Positions 11,215-22,297 of a DNA stretch of 64,000 nt are shown piece by piece. The position numbers and the translations under genes were made by a program. Every line of letters begins with the position of its first letter. Position 1 is the stretch's first letter. The notes beneath the pieces were generated by a model, which saw nothing but the letters and a program-made list of their open reading frames with translations, was not told the DNA's origin and did not search any database. The DNA is from Eukaryota sp. TZLM1-RC (lineage: Eukaryota; Metamonada: BaSk clade): contig JAUPSS010000008.1 of assembly GCA_040285825.1 (NCBI GenBank), positions 248,001 through 312,000 of the forward strand, given 5' to 3'.

Positions 11215-11662
11215 GTATGTATGGATTTGTGTTAGTAAAGGCGGGTTAAGATAAAGATAATTTTATTTAATGTTATTCTATATACTTAGGTACTCACTAG
11301 TGATAACCTACACTACCTTCTCCCGTTTTCTTAATTAAAATTATTTACAGTTGTTCTTCCGCTTTCTTTGCGGATAATGCGTTTGCTGAGGCACGGGGAG
11401 TGCCCGAGCTGCGTTGTTGGATTTAATAGATTTACGTTTTCTTTTATTAGGTTTCTTATTAAATCGTTGATACGCTTCTGAATTTCTGATAAAATGCAGT
11501 GGTTCCTCGGTAGTATCTGAACCAAACCATCTTACAGTACAGAAGGGTCCTTGAGCAGTGTTATATTCGTCAAGGATTTCTTCGATGACATGTTTACCTG
11601 AATCAGTAGCCGCGATTGCCCTAAATAGATCAACATCGTTAGAATTGTCAGCGTTATAAATT
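11215..11662 (-). pseudogene. 3' remnant of Ty3-type LTR retrotransposon (family 2)
   Basis: On both strands this stretch parallels 38405-38890: shared blocks include GATAATTTTATTTAA, the CACTAGTGA block, TTCTCCCGTTTTCTTA and TTTCTTTGCGGATAA. The minus-strand frame (11331-11525) matches the tail of the integrase-side ORF at 38708-38989 (both carry an NHxILS..QKRI motif). I read it as the integrase C-terminus plus part of the 3' LTR of an element that is otherwise gone. It lacks the 106-bp MITE that interrupts the 38-kb copy, so it serves as an empty-site reference. Confidence 0.6.
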
Positions 11663-11737
11663 TATAACTTTATAAATTATAAACGAAAAATCAATCACTC
11701 CGCTTCACTGACCCACTCATCAATAGATGTTTATGAC

Positions 11738-12300
11738 GTGCAGAAATTGAACCATTATCTGCTTGAAATATCAACTATCAGTGACTATAAGGATTATGAA
11801 GGTAATAACGTAAGACGATCAATGCTAAAGCAGCAATTATATCTGAGTGCTCGAAAAGCATTGAGGAGAAACACATTTGACTTCTTTATAAGAAAACAGA
11901 GAAGATTCAGGTCAATTATCAACAAAGTGAAAAAATTTGCAGACGGTCGAGAAGTAAAGGTGTGGTTTGGCAATGGAGGTGGTGGTACATCACGTCAAAA
12001 AGTGAAAACTCCACGTAAGGCGTTTCTCAAGTTGTTACAATGTTCATTTGCTAATGTGAAGATCGAAGATGAATATATGACATCTGCAAAGGTAAACTGC
12101 TGCAAAATGCTACACCAAAAGATCTATCAATAAGTTGATGGTGAAGTTAAAGTTCACAACGCCTATTTCAGTTGTCCGGAATGTAATCAAGTAAGGTCCA
12201 GAGACATTTTTACATCACTAAATCAGCTAGAAATTGCAATTAGTGAGCACTACTATGGAACAAGACCAGAAGCGCTCCAGAGACCACAAAGAAACTACCT
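11738..12300 (+). pseudogene. Fanzor (TnpB-like RuvC nuclease) C-terminal remnant F1
   Basis: The frame 11738-12133 is basic (RKALRRNTFDFFIRKQRRF) and carries the order expected just before the zinc ribbon of Fanzor/TnpB proteins: a VWFGNGGG segment, a basic KTPRKAFLKLL helix, then KIEDEYMTSAKVNCC, resembling the family's DE(Y/F)RTSxxCxxC block. After a stop at 12131 the next frame reads YFSCPECNQVRSRDIFTSLN, matching the second CxxC and the RD...N RuvC-III region. Several stops make it non-functional. Family assignment rests on motif order compared by eye with the better copies at 28.9 and 52.6 kb, not on a search. A LINE-A copy begins within ~150 bp downstream. Confidence 0.55.
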
Positions 12301-12432
12301 TCAAAGCTACGTATTGTTCTAGAGAAGAAATGGGCTCACTGAGATTGGTGGCCAATTATTCGAGGATTCTAGAACGTTTGTGGACAATCTCACCAAGAAT
12401 GAAAGTTCTTGGAATAAGTTTCAATGATGCTT

Positions 12433-13118
12433 AAAAAAAACTCAATTTATTGAATTTGCACACTTGATTAAATTAAATCATAACTAATGGGACGACTATC
12501 ATTAAACCAAGATTTCCTCTACAAAATCTTGATTTGCTTGCTGTCTAGCTAAAGCTTCTCTAATTCGATTGAAAAACCGCGGTAATCTATTAATAATGGC
12601 AAATTGAATCCGTGAACGCCATAAAAAAATATCAAATCTTTTCATTGTTTTTTCTTTCACCATTTTTTGGAAGTCATCCAAAAAAGTTTCTGCTTCAACT
12701 GATAATCTTCCATTTATCGAAAATGGGAAAGCAATAAAAACCAGCTGTGTATTTCTATCGACATTTGCATCTTCAATTTCTTTATCATATTTACTATGTT
12801 TTTCTTTTGTTTTAAAATCCAGAGCAGCCACAGGATTAAGTTTTCTTCTGTGAACCAAAGTATCGTTTGCAACATTACATGAGACAAAGTCAACAATAGC
12901 TTCAGAATTATCAATCCAATCACAGTATACATCACCTCTATCATCAGAACCAAAATTATTCAGAGAAAGTGTTTCCTTCAGCAGGGGCTCTTTGATACAC
13001 GATATCCTTGCAGTTTGTGCCATATTGAAAACAGTGTCTCTAACAGCATCATGTAATGAAGAACGATAAGTTATCAATTTAGAGCAATTTAGAGCATGGC
13101 GCAAAGTGAGTTGAGGTG
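12433..13118 (-). mobile_element. LINE-A copy 1, 5'-truncated non-LTR retrotransposon
   Basis: The minus-strand ORF (13104 to 12502, 200 residues) is the C-terminal endonuclease half of LINE-A: RHALNCSKLITYRSSLHDAVRD (end of the CCHC-type finger), then RGDVYCDW...EAIVDF, a restriction-like endonuclease core. It differs from the 22.3-kb copy by only about five residues in 200, so it is young. The 10-bp direct repeat AATGATGCTT flanks it at 12423-12432 and 13119-13128. The left copy is followed by A-rich bases that match the right flank loosely. The insertion point is the start codon of the TPR gene. Confidence 0.85.
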
Positions 13119-13119
13119 A

Positions 13120-15126
13120 ATGATGCTTGAAAACATTTCAAAAACCACAGATAATACACTATTTCTCATGCCAACTCTTTTTGTCACCAATGGGAGCGTT
13201 GTTACTCCTGTTTCCTGTACCTTAGAGCAAACTTTTCATACCTCTTTGGCACATCTTTTTGATTTTTCTAACAAAGGCTGCTCCCTAACTATTTATCACC
13301 CTATTTCTGGACTAACTTTTACAAACGTTGACCCAAATGCTGAGACTGGTCTTTTCATCAATGATTTGGCAGACGTTTTTGTTGATGCACCCCCTAAAAC
13401 TAAGAAAGTCTTATCACAGCAATATGTTTCCGAAGATGAGATTGCTTCCATTTACAATGAGGCCAAGGCACGCTTCGACGAATCCGACTACCAACAAGCC
13501 ATCAAGCTCATTGATCAGGCACTTCATTTACGATCCATCCATTCTCCCTCCCATCTGCTCGCTGCTGACATCCATGAGCTCTCCGGTCAACACACCAAAG
13601 CAATTCAACACCTCAAAAAAGGTTTTAGTCTGACTAAGGATTGTGAGTTGCTGGTTCGAATAGGACGTCTCTACGAGCAACTCGATGATGTAGACAACGC
13701 ACTTGATTACTATTCCCAGGCAAGTACCAGAAATGATAAGTTTGCCACGTATGCATTAGCTGGCCGTTGTGGAATTTGCCGTTGCTTAATCTCAAAGAAA
13801 CAGTTTGATAAAGCCGCACAAGTTGTTTCCATCAACTTGAGGTTCACTGAAAATCATCCTGAATCATTGTTGTGTTATTCAAGGGTGCTCATTGAGGACT
13901 CCAACATGAGTTCTAATCTTGATTCAAAAAAAGAGGCCTTAAAGGCTCTGATCAAGTCACTTGCTGCTGGGGAAACTGTTGAGACTGTATCTATTTTAGG
14001 AAAGTTACTGAAATCAAACCTTGATTTGATTGATGATTTGATTGAATTGATTGGTAGCGGTCCAACAACACCTTGGTCTCTTAAACTGATCGGATCCCAA
14101 CTATTATCATCTGGATACTTTCTCCCTGCATGTACTTTGCTAAAGAAGGCCGCGAGATCCTTTCCTGATCAATCTGCATTGGTTTATGAACTCATGATGG
14201 CTCTTGAAGTTTGCTGCAAGCCCTTAGATTCTATTACTGAGGCTTTGCGATATTTTGCTGCAATGGACGGTAAATCTTTTGAAGGTTTCCCTTTGAGAGA
14301 GGTGCGCAGGGCACTCGACAACGTTTTGTCTCTTCAAGATTTATCTTTTCCCGCCAGTTGTATTTATGATTTCCGTTCTGTTTTTGATTTATCCATTTTA
14401 CAATCCTTGTCCAAAGAAAATGTCAAGATTAGCACTGAGTTCTCAACCACAAGTAATAATTCATTCACAAGCGCCGTGTTGATGGTTGTTATCAGATGTC
14501 TTTTTTCTTTAGGGGCCCATTCTCTTATCTCTGATTTAAAGGAAGTTATTGCTAAGTGGATAATTAATCAGACCACATTACCAGCTGAAAGTATTGTCAA
14601 TGATTGGGAAATTGCTGTTCAAATTCTAATCAAACTGACTCAATCAAAGCCCAAAAGTTCTGATTTATGCTTTTGTAATAGAATGCTTGTTTTTGGTGAT
14701 TATGAATTGGATTTTGTTTTTGAAGACCATTCGGTTGGTGGTAACTCTTTTACTTTTGTCCCTATTCTTTTCCCTCGTTTGGACATCATGGGCTTTAAGC
14801 TACCTCAATCTTATCAACGACAATGTTTTGTAAAGTTTGCTTCTTTAGTTTCTGCAAAGTCTAATGTTTTATTCAAGTTTTCTGGTCATGGTTTGGCAGA
14901 ATGGGTTGAAAAAAAAGTAACAACATTAGTTTTCGCCAACGAAGGAGAGGCAATCGATTCCATTATTGATGCTTTAGTAGAAAATATGACCGTTATTGCT
15001 ACTAAAAGAAAAAGCACTGTGTTTGGAAGATTTGAAAGTAAAAACGAGCAAGATTTTATTGAAAAGCTCAACATCAAATTGAAAAACAAAGTAGCAGCTT
15101 TGAATAATATTCATTTTTTTGAATAA
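13120..15126 (+). CDS. TPR-repeat protein (possibly APC7-like)
   Basis: The 668-residue protein has a unique N-terminal ~105 residues, then tandem tetratricopeptide-like helices from about residue 107 (IYNEAKARFDESDYQQAIKL, then LLAADIHELSGQHTKAI, LLVRIGRLYEQLDDVDNAL, and so on) to about residue 380. A helical C-terminus follows without clear motifs. TPR proteins act as scaffolds; cell-cycle APC/C subunits such as APC7 have comparable size and layout, but I see no diagnostic motif, so the role is open. The ATG lies within the target-site duplication of the LINE-A copy upstream, so its original leader now sits about 690 bp away, beyond the LINE. A second ATG follows at 13123. It converges with the CFAP74-like gene, 80 bp away, with AATAAA motifs on the plus strand in the gap. 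Confidence 0.75.
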   Translation: MMLENISKTTDNTLFLMPTLFVTNGSVVTPVSCTLEQTFHTSLAHLFDFSNKGCSLTIYHPISGLTFTNVDPNAETGLFINDLADVFVDAPPKTKKVLSQQYVSEDEIASIYNEAKARFDESDYQQAIKLIDQALHLRSIHSPSHLLAADIHELSGQHTKAIQHLKKGFSLTKDCELLVRIGRLYEQLDDVDNALDYYSQASTRNDKFATYALAGRCGICRCLISKKQFDKAAQVVSINLRFTENHPESLLCYSRVLIEDSNMSSNLDSKKEALKALIKSLAAGETVETVSILGKLLKSNLDLIDDLIELIGSGPTTPWSLKLIGSQLLSSGYFLPACTLLKKAARSFPDQSALVYELMMALEVCCKPLDSITEALRYFAAMDGKSFEGFPLREVRRALDNVLSLQDLSFPASCIYDFRSVFDLSILQSLSKENVKISTEFSTTSNNSFTSAVLMVVIRCLFSLGAHSLISDLKEVIAKWIINQTTLPAESIVNDWEIAVQILIKLTQSKPKSSDLCFCNRMLVFGDYELDFVFEDHSVGGNSFTFVPILFPRLDIMGFKLPQSYQRQCFVKFASLVSAKSNVLFKFSGHGLAEWVEKKVTTLVFANEGEAIDSIIDALVENMTVIATKRKSTVFGRFESKNEQDFIEKLNIKLKNKVAALNNIHFFE

Positions 15127-15206
15127 ATATTGTGCTTCGTTTCAATAAATAAAATAAACCAGCTGTTTTCGCGAATTAATAAATACAAATTAATGTACAA
15201 CAACAT

Positions 15207-18200
15207 TCACTTACTACAGTGCACTCTAATATTTACAATTACCAAATAGTCGTTTCCACCTCCGCTGAACTTGATTTCTAAATCTTCTTCAAGAAACTGA
15301 CTAGGCTTTGAATCATTTGAGTTATTCAAGGTAAAATCGATTACCTTCTTTGAGTTTTTAGGAATGGTTGTTGGTTGTATTGGGTTGAGTAGTGAAGACT
15401 TGGTCCCTGCAAAGGAAAAATCAAAAGACTCACTATTGTAAATAATAAAGTTCTTGGTCAATGATTGCTCATCATCACAGTCTAAAGTGAAATAAACGCC
15501 AACATCTTCAGTTAATGATTGACTAACAGTGCTTAAAATTCCATCACAAAAGATTGCAATTGGTGAATCAATAGCTGAAAAAGACAGATGACAAGAAGAA
15601 AGAGAAAGACTTCCCAGAAAAGCGGTTATGAGTACTGATTGATCAATCAAAACTGATTGAGGACTTAAACAGACTCCAAGGTCATATTTTTCATTTGCAA
15701 ATAACTTTCTTTTTAAAACTAAAGGAGAAACTGAGGAGCAATCACTTGAAAAACCAACAAACAAGTCTTTTGTGTCAGAGCTATTTAGTACCGAGATGAA
15801 AACTTCTTCAGTACAACCAACTTTCCTCACACCCAAATCAATTGAATCATTTCCAAAGGTAATAACCTTTTCTTGCACACTTCCTTTTAATGCAATACGT
15901 TCAAGTAATTGACCATTGTTTGACTCAACTGAAACCTTGGCTGAAGATGACTTCTGACCATCTTGAGGGTAAAAAAAGACTTTAACTGCACGGGTTTCTT
16001 GCGGTTCCATATTTAAAAATTTGGTCATACCTAGTTCAAAACAAGATAGTGGCGGAACAGATAGGGAGATATGAGAAACAACAGTGCTGGAAATATTGGT
16101 AACACTTAATTCAGAGTATGGTTTAATTGAAGAAATTTCCAAATTTTTAGGAGAAACCTCAACCACTTTTGGTTCCAAATTAGCCTTAACATTTAAATAA
16201 TGATCAAAAACCAAACCCATGCTATCAACAATGACAGGTAATGTAGCAAAGAAAGGTCCAGGCTCGACGTTGGTAGGTTCAAACATCAAAAAAATTGATT
16301 GAAATTGATCTTTTTCGATTAGAAATTCATTGGGGACGGCCTTAATCATTGGCAAATCTGGAATAATTACTTTAACAGAATTACTTTCGCAATTTCTTAT
16401 AGTTATAGACTGTTGAACAACAACATTGCTTGTGATTGGACCAAAACTTACAACATCAGAGGAAAAAACTAAAGGACTATAGATAGAAGTAAATGAAAAA
16501 TTGACTGAAAGTTTGCAATAAGATCCAATAATATAAAAAGACACATCAGATAGCGAACAAGATGCCAAAGGAGTCAAAACAAGGCCAATTTTGATCTTAC
16601 TGTGTGATTTGATTGAATCATAACAAATGAATTGAAGGTTGTATTTTCTTGATTTCTTCCAATCAAATTTGATTAACTGATCTAAATCAGATTGATTTTT
16701 GAGTTCCAAATCAACCATAATAGACTGACCGACCACCAGTAAAGGAAACTGTAGATGAAAATTATCTAAAATAAGCTCACAATCAGTTCCAACAATTGAA
16801 AGCAAATGGGAATAATTCATAGAAGAATCCTGTAAATCAAGAATGAATTCCAAGTCAATCTGATCAATTACAGAAACATTAACAATAAATTCGAAAACAA
16901 AAGGTGTATTTGGTTGTAAGTAAATTTCATTAGAACTTATGAAAGTTAGACTTGTGTATGGATTGGTCTTATGCCGAATAAAAACTTTTTTGGCAGATTT
17001 AGAATCATTTAACAATGTAAAGGATAATTTTTGATCATTGTTAACTGGACAAAGGACGTGATTTTGATGGTGATTGTGATTGATTACTTTGATTGGAAAC
17101 TCCGATTGACTAGCCTTGATAGTGATTAACTGAGAACCAGTGCCGACATTGGAAGTTGAATTGACAAAAAAGGTGCCTTCATATTCCCCAGAGCTATGTG
17201 GAGCAATCAATAATTTGATAGCTTTTGATTGAAATGGGTCGATGAGTATTTGATCTTTGGGCAGGTAAAAAACCGAGTTACTGTTGACCAAAGTGGACTC
17301 AAAAGACTTAAAAGGACCAGAGTAATAACTAAATAAATTGTTAGCTTCAGCCTTGACGTTAATACTGATGAGATAAGCCGATTTATTAGAAATCTTAAGC
17401 ATTTTAGAAATAGACTCCCCATAGTTTAATTCACCAACATCTATGTTCAAAGGGTTGATGGAGACTGAATGTTTTGACAATCTTAATTTAATAGGAATTT
17501 TCAAAAAAGAATGGGTGTTCAAATGAGGAATCTGAGTCTTAACCCAAAGCAAATCATCAATATCAGCGTCAATGTCTTCAAATATAACTTCAAATGAACT
17601 GGTCATACCCGGGCTTACTTTCCCAGGAGGATTATGGCACACTGAAATTTTGGGGTTGAGATCAGTATCGACAACACTGAATGAAGCACGCTGTCTGTGA
17701 ACATTAGTCAAAGAAACTTTACATTTGAAAGCTTCTCCCTTTTTAATATTCAGGAATTTTAAGTTTTGAGGATTTGCTGAGAATGAAGGATTCAAGTTGG
17801 TGGTTTTTGTCAAACTGTTTCGATAATTTGCTAACTGGGAGCCAAAATTTTGCTGCTCTAGCTTGGACAGTCTCGAAATATTGGGATAACGACCAATTCT
17901 GTTCATAATTGAATTAAAGTCGCCCAAAGTCAAAGAATGTGAAAGTTCGACTTTTGACTTTGATTGAACATTTTCAATCAAACTGCCAGATGGTTTGATT
18001 GATGATTGATTGAGGAGATCATTTGACTGTGATACACTGGAATCAATCGAATCAATCTGAGCTTGATCTCTATTGGCTAAATTTTCGAGAAGTACCAAAT
18101 CGTGTTGATTGAACGAATCACCACTACCTGGAATAATTTCATTTTTCAACTCAATTACCAATTGATTAAGTTCTGAATTCACAAGCTGATTAATATTATC

Positions 18201-18857
18201 TTTAGAAGAATTTTCTTTTGATTTCTTCAATTCTTCTCTTTTTTTGTTGAGTCTATTAAATTCCATTTTCCTGGATAATACATGACGATTGACCCCTTCA
18301 GAAAGTCGAGCATTTTCAATCAAAATTGATTGAAGTTTACCCTTTTCAATCAATCGGTCTTTTGATTTCTGTAGATCTTCACGGTCTTTGGCCCGAATAA
18401 TCTCTACTTTTTGATCAAGGTATTCAAGATTCTTCCTTTTTTGAACTTCACAAACTGTGCGAGAAGGATTAATGTCACAATTATTGGCATATTTCTTCCT
18501 TGAATCACCGAGTCTTTTTAATGCCTTCTTCTGCTCTACTTTGGCTACTTCCTCCATGTTTCGTTGTTTGGTTGCAGTGAGAGATAGACGTTGCTGTTGA
18601 TCGTCAAGTTGCTTCTGACGACTTTTGAGTACGTTCTGAGCTCGACAGAGTTCGGAAGATAATGTATTCTTTGCTTTTTCCTTTCTGTGATTTAGGTCTG
18701 ATTGGTCGGTCTTATATAACTGATTATCTTCATCTGAAAGTTCGCTTAAAGAGACAAGAGAGGCAGCGAGTGTGGAGGGTTCAAAAGTCGAAGAAATAGT
18801 TGAATGTCGAATAGAGAGATCCCCTAGATCATCAATAGTTTCGCCTAACTGGCTCAT
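15207..18857 (-). CDS. CFAP74-like ciliary protein (coiled coil plus MSP/ASH-type Ig domains)
   Basis: The 1216-residue product starts at ATG 18857 and ends with TGA. Residues ~45-260 are highly charged coiled coil (K, E, R, Q heptads). From about residue 365 beta-rich domains begin (LKFLNIKKGEAFKCKVSLTN, a PPGKVSPGM turn, then INPLNIDVGELNYGESISK and repeats of the FGP/DxGxxxxG type), typical of ASPM-SPD2-hydin/MSP folds. Coiled coil followed by serial ASH domains with a PPG..S.GM motif is the layout of CFAP74, a component of the axonemal central apparatus. DLEC1, CFAP65 and hydin relatives are alternatives. It indicates that the organism has, or recently had, motile flagella. About 125 bp just upstream is shared with the leader of the ZnF-UBP gene at 53 kb. 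Confidence 0.75.
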   Translation of the reverse strand: MSQLGETIDDLGDLSIRHSTISSTFEPSTLAASLVSLSELSDEDNQLYKTDQSDLNHRKEKAKNTLSSELCRAQNVLKSRQKQLDDQQQRLSLTATKQRNMEEVAKVEQKKALKRLGDSRKKYANNCDINPSRTVCEVQKRKNLEYLDQKVEIIRAKDREDLQKSKDRLIEKGKLQSILIENARLSEGVNRHVLSRKMEFNRLNKKREELKKSKENSSKDNINQLVNSELNQLVIELKNEIIPGSGDSFNQHDLVLLENLANRDQAQIDSIDSSVSQSNDLLNQSSIKPSGSLIENVQSKSKVELSHSLTLGDFNSIMNRIGRYPNISRLSKLEQQNFGSQLANYRNSLTKTTNLNPSFSANPQNLKFLNIKKGEAFKCKVSLTNVHRQRASFSVVDTDLNPKISVCHNPPGKVSPGMTSSFEVIFEDIDADIDDLLWVKTQIPHLNTHSFLKIPIKLRLSKHSVSINPLNIDVGELNYGESISKMLKISNKSAYLISINVKAEANNLFSYYSGPFKSFESTLVNSNSVFYLPKDQILIDPFQSKAIKLLIAPHSSGEYEGTFFVNSTSNVGTGSQLITIKASQSEFPIKVINHNHHQNHVLCPVNNDQKLSFTLLNDSKSAKKVFIRHKTNPYTSLTFISSNEIYLQPNTPFVFEFIVNVSVIDQIDLEFILDLQDSSMNYSHLLSIVGTDCELILDNFHLQFPLLVVGQSIMVDLELKNQSDLDQLIKFDWKKSRKYNLQFICYDSIKSHSKIKIGLVLTPLASCSLSDVSFYIIGSYCKLSVNFSFTSIYSPLVFSSDVVSFGPITSNVVVQQSITIRNCESNSVKVIIPDLPMIKAVPNEFLIEKDQFQSIFLMFEPTNVEPGPFFATLPVIVDSMGLVFDHYLNVKANLEPKVVEVSPKNLEISSIKPYSELSVTNISSTVVSHISLSVPPLSCFELGMTKFLNMEPQETRAVKVFFYPQDGQKSSSAKVSVESNNGQLLERIALKGSVQEKVITFGNDSIDLGVRKVGCTEEVFISVLNSSDTKDLFVGFSSDCSSVSPLVLKRKLFANEKYDLGVCLSPQSVLIDQSVLITAFLGSLSLSSCHLSFSAIDSPIAIFCDGILSTVSQSLTEDVGVYFTLDCDDEQSLTKNFIIYNSESFDFSFAGTKSSLLNPIQPTTIPKNSKKVIDFTLNNSNDSKPSQFLEEDLEIKFSGGGNDYLVIVNIRVHCSK

Positions 18858-18985
18858 TATTACAGATATTGTCTATAACAATGAAATAAGTGTCCTTTTT
18901 ACACCAATGTAGAGGATCTGAGCTTTTGGGAAGTGGAAGATTTTCTCCTTGACACCTTTTCCTTTGAACCTTCATCAATTTTGGC
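18858..18985 (-). promoter_or_regulatory. Leader/promoter block shared with the 53-kb gene, copy 1
   Basis: Read on the minus strand, the ~125 bp before the ATG match 53021-53141 at roughly 90%. The shared parts include GATGAAGGTTCAAA, AAGGAGAAAATCTTCCACTT, CCTCTACATTGGTGTAAA, AGGACACTT and TTTCATTGTTATAGACAA, with the similarity running to the base before ATG. The two proteins downstream are unrelated. It could be a conserved promoter/5' UTR, a duplicated regulatory cassette, or the end of a mobile element. Upstream of about 19000 I find no further match. Confidence 0.65.
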
Positions 18986-19134
18986 TCATTAGAGCTACAA
19001 TGCCCTATCTCCAGCATTTCTACTGGATTCCTATTTAAACACATTTCTCAAGCCCAGTCTAATTTTTCCTTTCTTTGTTCAGTAGGTCTTTTTAACTTCA
19101 GGTGTTTTGTTGTTCCCAGTGTCGGCTTGAATTG

Positions 19135-21247
19135 ATTTATTGAACTGGCACACTTAACAAAATGAACTCATAATTAATGGGACGAAATTCATGGAACCAA
19201 GATCTCCACTACAAAATCTTGATCTGCTTGCTGTCTAGCTAAAGCTTTCTAATTCGATTGAAAAACCGAGGCAATCTATTAAAAATGGCAAATTGAATTC
19301 GAGAGCGCCATAAAAAGATAACAAATCTTTTCATTGTTTTTTCTTGAACCATTTTTTGGAAATCATTCAAAAAAGTTTCTGCTTCTACTGATAGTCTTCC
19401 GTTTATCGAAAATGGGAAAGCAATAAAAACTAGTTGTGTATTTCTACCAGGATTAGCTTCTTCGATGACTTTATCATATTTTCTATGTTTTTTCTTTTGC
19501 TTTAAAATCAAGAGCACTTACAGGATTAAGTTTTCTTCTATGAACCAAAGTATCATTTGCAACATTACATGAGATAAAGTCAACAATAGCTTCAGAATTA
19601 TCAATCCAATCACAGTATACATCACCTCTATCATCAGAACCAAAATTATTCAGAGACATTGTTTCCTTCAACAGAGGCTCATTGATACACGATATTCTTG
19701 CAGTTTGTGCCATGTTGAAAACAGTGTCTCTAACAGCATCATGTAATGAAGAACGATAAGTTATCAATTTAGAGCAATTCAGAGCATGGCGCAAAGTGAG
19801 TTGAGGTGAATTCGAACAAATAAATTTTTCTTTTGATAATAATTGATTAATGGGGATGTTCAAATATAATCTCATTTTTGTTACAAATGCTTCATTAGTG
19901 GCACACAATCCAAATTTTCGTGGTACAATGGTTATAAAAAGTGAAGAATCTGATGACTTGTTTTCACAAACACCCTTTTCCAATAATAATCAGTGAAGAT
20001 CTTGATTTAAAACAGACGAGCTGCATATATTATTATAAAGATCATTTTCATACATTCCAGTCAATTGTTTCTGTAATGTTCGAAAGGTGTATTTTAAATT
20101 TAAAAGATTCTTTTCTGGAATATTGTCATTGAATGATTGGGGAAAGCAAAGACTCCATTTTTCTACAGTATTTTTTGAAATTTCTTAATTTAATGCAAAA
20201 ACAGTGGAACTTTGCGTTGTCATTGATCACTCTTCCCAATCGGCAAATCTTTTTGAAAACTCATTTATTGCATCACTGCATTCACCGATAAAAGCACATG
20301 AAGTAAGAATTGAAGCCTTTATCCAACCTAAACCGCCATAATGTGGACTAAGATAAGCATGATCTGGAATTTGGAACATTTTACATCCCAGTAATTGTGA
20401 CAGAACTCTTGCACGTAATTCATTAAACTTCTGGGCCAAAGGCCTAGTGATAAGAGGATTTGTAGATCGAAATATATGACTAAAGTTCGAACTAAAACAC
20501 AGTCTTATAATAGTAAATTTTATATGTTTTTGTATAGCTGAAGTCATCATTCGGTCAATTGTTTCGGAAATTGAGTTCAACTTTTCAAACAATTCATTAG
20601 TAATTTCATCATTATATCCTAAAAACGAACCCAAATGACGAATAGCCTCAATTGAATATAATTTGGCTTGAATTTCAATACCATCAACTATTGTAGCAAC
20701 TGGGAAATTCGAAAGTAAAAAACATTTCAGTAAATTAAGTTGTAGGCCACTTTTGTTAAATAGTTCTTTGAAACATACAGTTGCTTTTTTCACAATCTTT
20801 AAATTACCTATAAGAACAACATCATCCATATATGCAATCATTTTTGGCGAAGGAAACATCTTTTGAATTTGTAATAAAATGAAATGAATGGCCAAACAGA
20901 CCAAAAGAGGTCCTAAGGGATCTTTTTGCTTTACAAAACTTGATGATTTCAAAAATAGAATTACCAAAATGCAAATTAGAATTTGTGCAATATGTTGATT
21001 GGAAATAAGGCATTAATTCCGGCAAATATTGTAACAAAGTACCATAAATACTGCAACGACTGATTGAATTGAATACATTGCTAAAATCCAACGACATACA
21101 ACCATTGGACTTATTTTCACGAAATAATACTTCTGTAGCAAATATTGCCGAAGAAACTCCATCAGTGGTATTAACCTTGAATCAAATTCATCGCCCACTA
21201 GAAGGAATCTCCTATTTCGAGGAGAACATTATTTTTAATGACAAATG
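19135..21247 (-). mobile_element. LINE-A copy 2, 5'-truncated and frameshifted
   Basis: Minus-strand fragments in order are: RT palm region (21097-20822, SLDFSNVFNSISR, the FxxD...AF-type motif A); RT with AYMDDVVLIG (20967-20227); the CCHC finger plus restriction-like endonuclease start (19983-19483, CSNSPQLTLRHALNCSK and RGDVYCDW); and the C-terminal tail (19517-19239). Frames break around 20930, 20000-20220 and 19500. Flanks carry an 11-bp near-perfect duplication, GGCTTGAATTG at 19124-19134 and GGCTTCAATTG at 21248-21258. The 3' end, as in other copies, is ...TTCAATAAAT without a poly(A) tail. Confidence 0.85.
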
Positions 21248-21258
21248 GGCTTCAATTG

Positions 21259-22287
21259 TGTTCTTCTTCATTGTCTAGAGCAATCCAAAAAACACCTAAA
21301 ACAAAAGCTTAAGAACATTTCTTCGACAACTAGTCAATTCTAAACAATCGAATGGCCATTTGTCTTGTGAGAAATTAATATCTAACTGATGACAATTTGA
21401 TTGGTCAATGAGCTCACAATGAGTATTTAATTGATATTTCTAGCACACAATTCAAATATAGGTCCAATGAGATATTGGACTTTCATAGTATTTTGAATAT
21501 ATTACTTTATATTTAAATTTTATATATATTATATATTTGAAAATATTTTATATTTTCAATGGGTAAATAAAACGGAATTCAATTAAATGTAAATCCAAAT
21601 TGTGGGAACGATTATCATTCTAGGGAACGTAAACCAAGATTTTAATCTACCAAAAAATTTATTGTGCAAATCTTAAATTTGTATGGAAAGGTGATGTTCC
21701 ATCATCGAGAAAATTTCCAATAAGACTTTAAAGAAACGCTGGTTATAGAACTTATTTAGTGAATGAAGTGTGTACTTGAAAACTTTGTGCCAATTGTGCT
21801 GATATAGGTCAGTTCACAGATGTGACAAAGTATTATTACATATCACTAGAATCAAAAGACAAAAATTTTCTCAAGACCACCTGACGTTTCTCTTGAAACA
21901 GATGCTATCACAACTTATTGCTGTGGTCATTGCGGAATTTGACTCAAATGTTTCGAAATTAATTAACAAACAGAAACTCATTTTTGTGGTTTCCACTGAT
22001 TATAATCTGTTTTCTTCCGTATCTGATGATTGTTCACAGACTTTTGTTCATTTATTTCCCAATGAACTTTCAATGATCTAAAATTTTGATAATTGTCTTG
22101 AATACTCATCAACCAGACCATTTGGCTGGACATAACAACAAACAATTTGATTTGCCCTCTTTGAAAAATCGCTCTATCATTTATGGGAAGGATTTAATCA
22201 AAACAGAATACTTGTCTAAACCATTAAATGATATTTTGAATTTATTCATTGAAGATGTAAAAAATTTCAAAATTATAGATAGTCTTC
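21259..22287. other. Spacer between two divergent LINE-A copies, no gene identified
   Basis: AT-rich DNA with only short open frames. The frame 22086-22292 and the one at 21893-22081 show no recognisable domain. The spacer separates inverted LINE-A arms (copy 2 minus, copy 3 plus). Confidence 0.35.
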
Positions 22288-22297
22288 AATAATGCAA

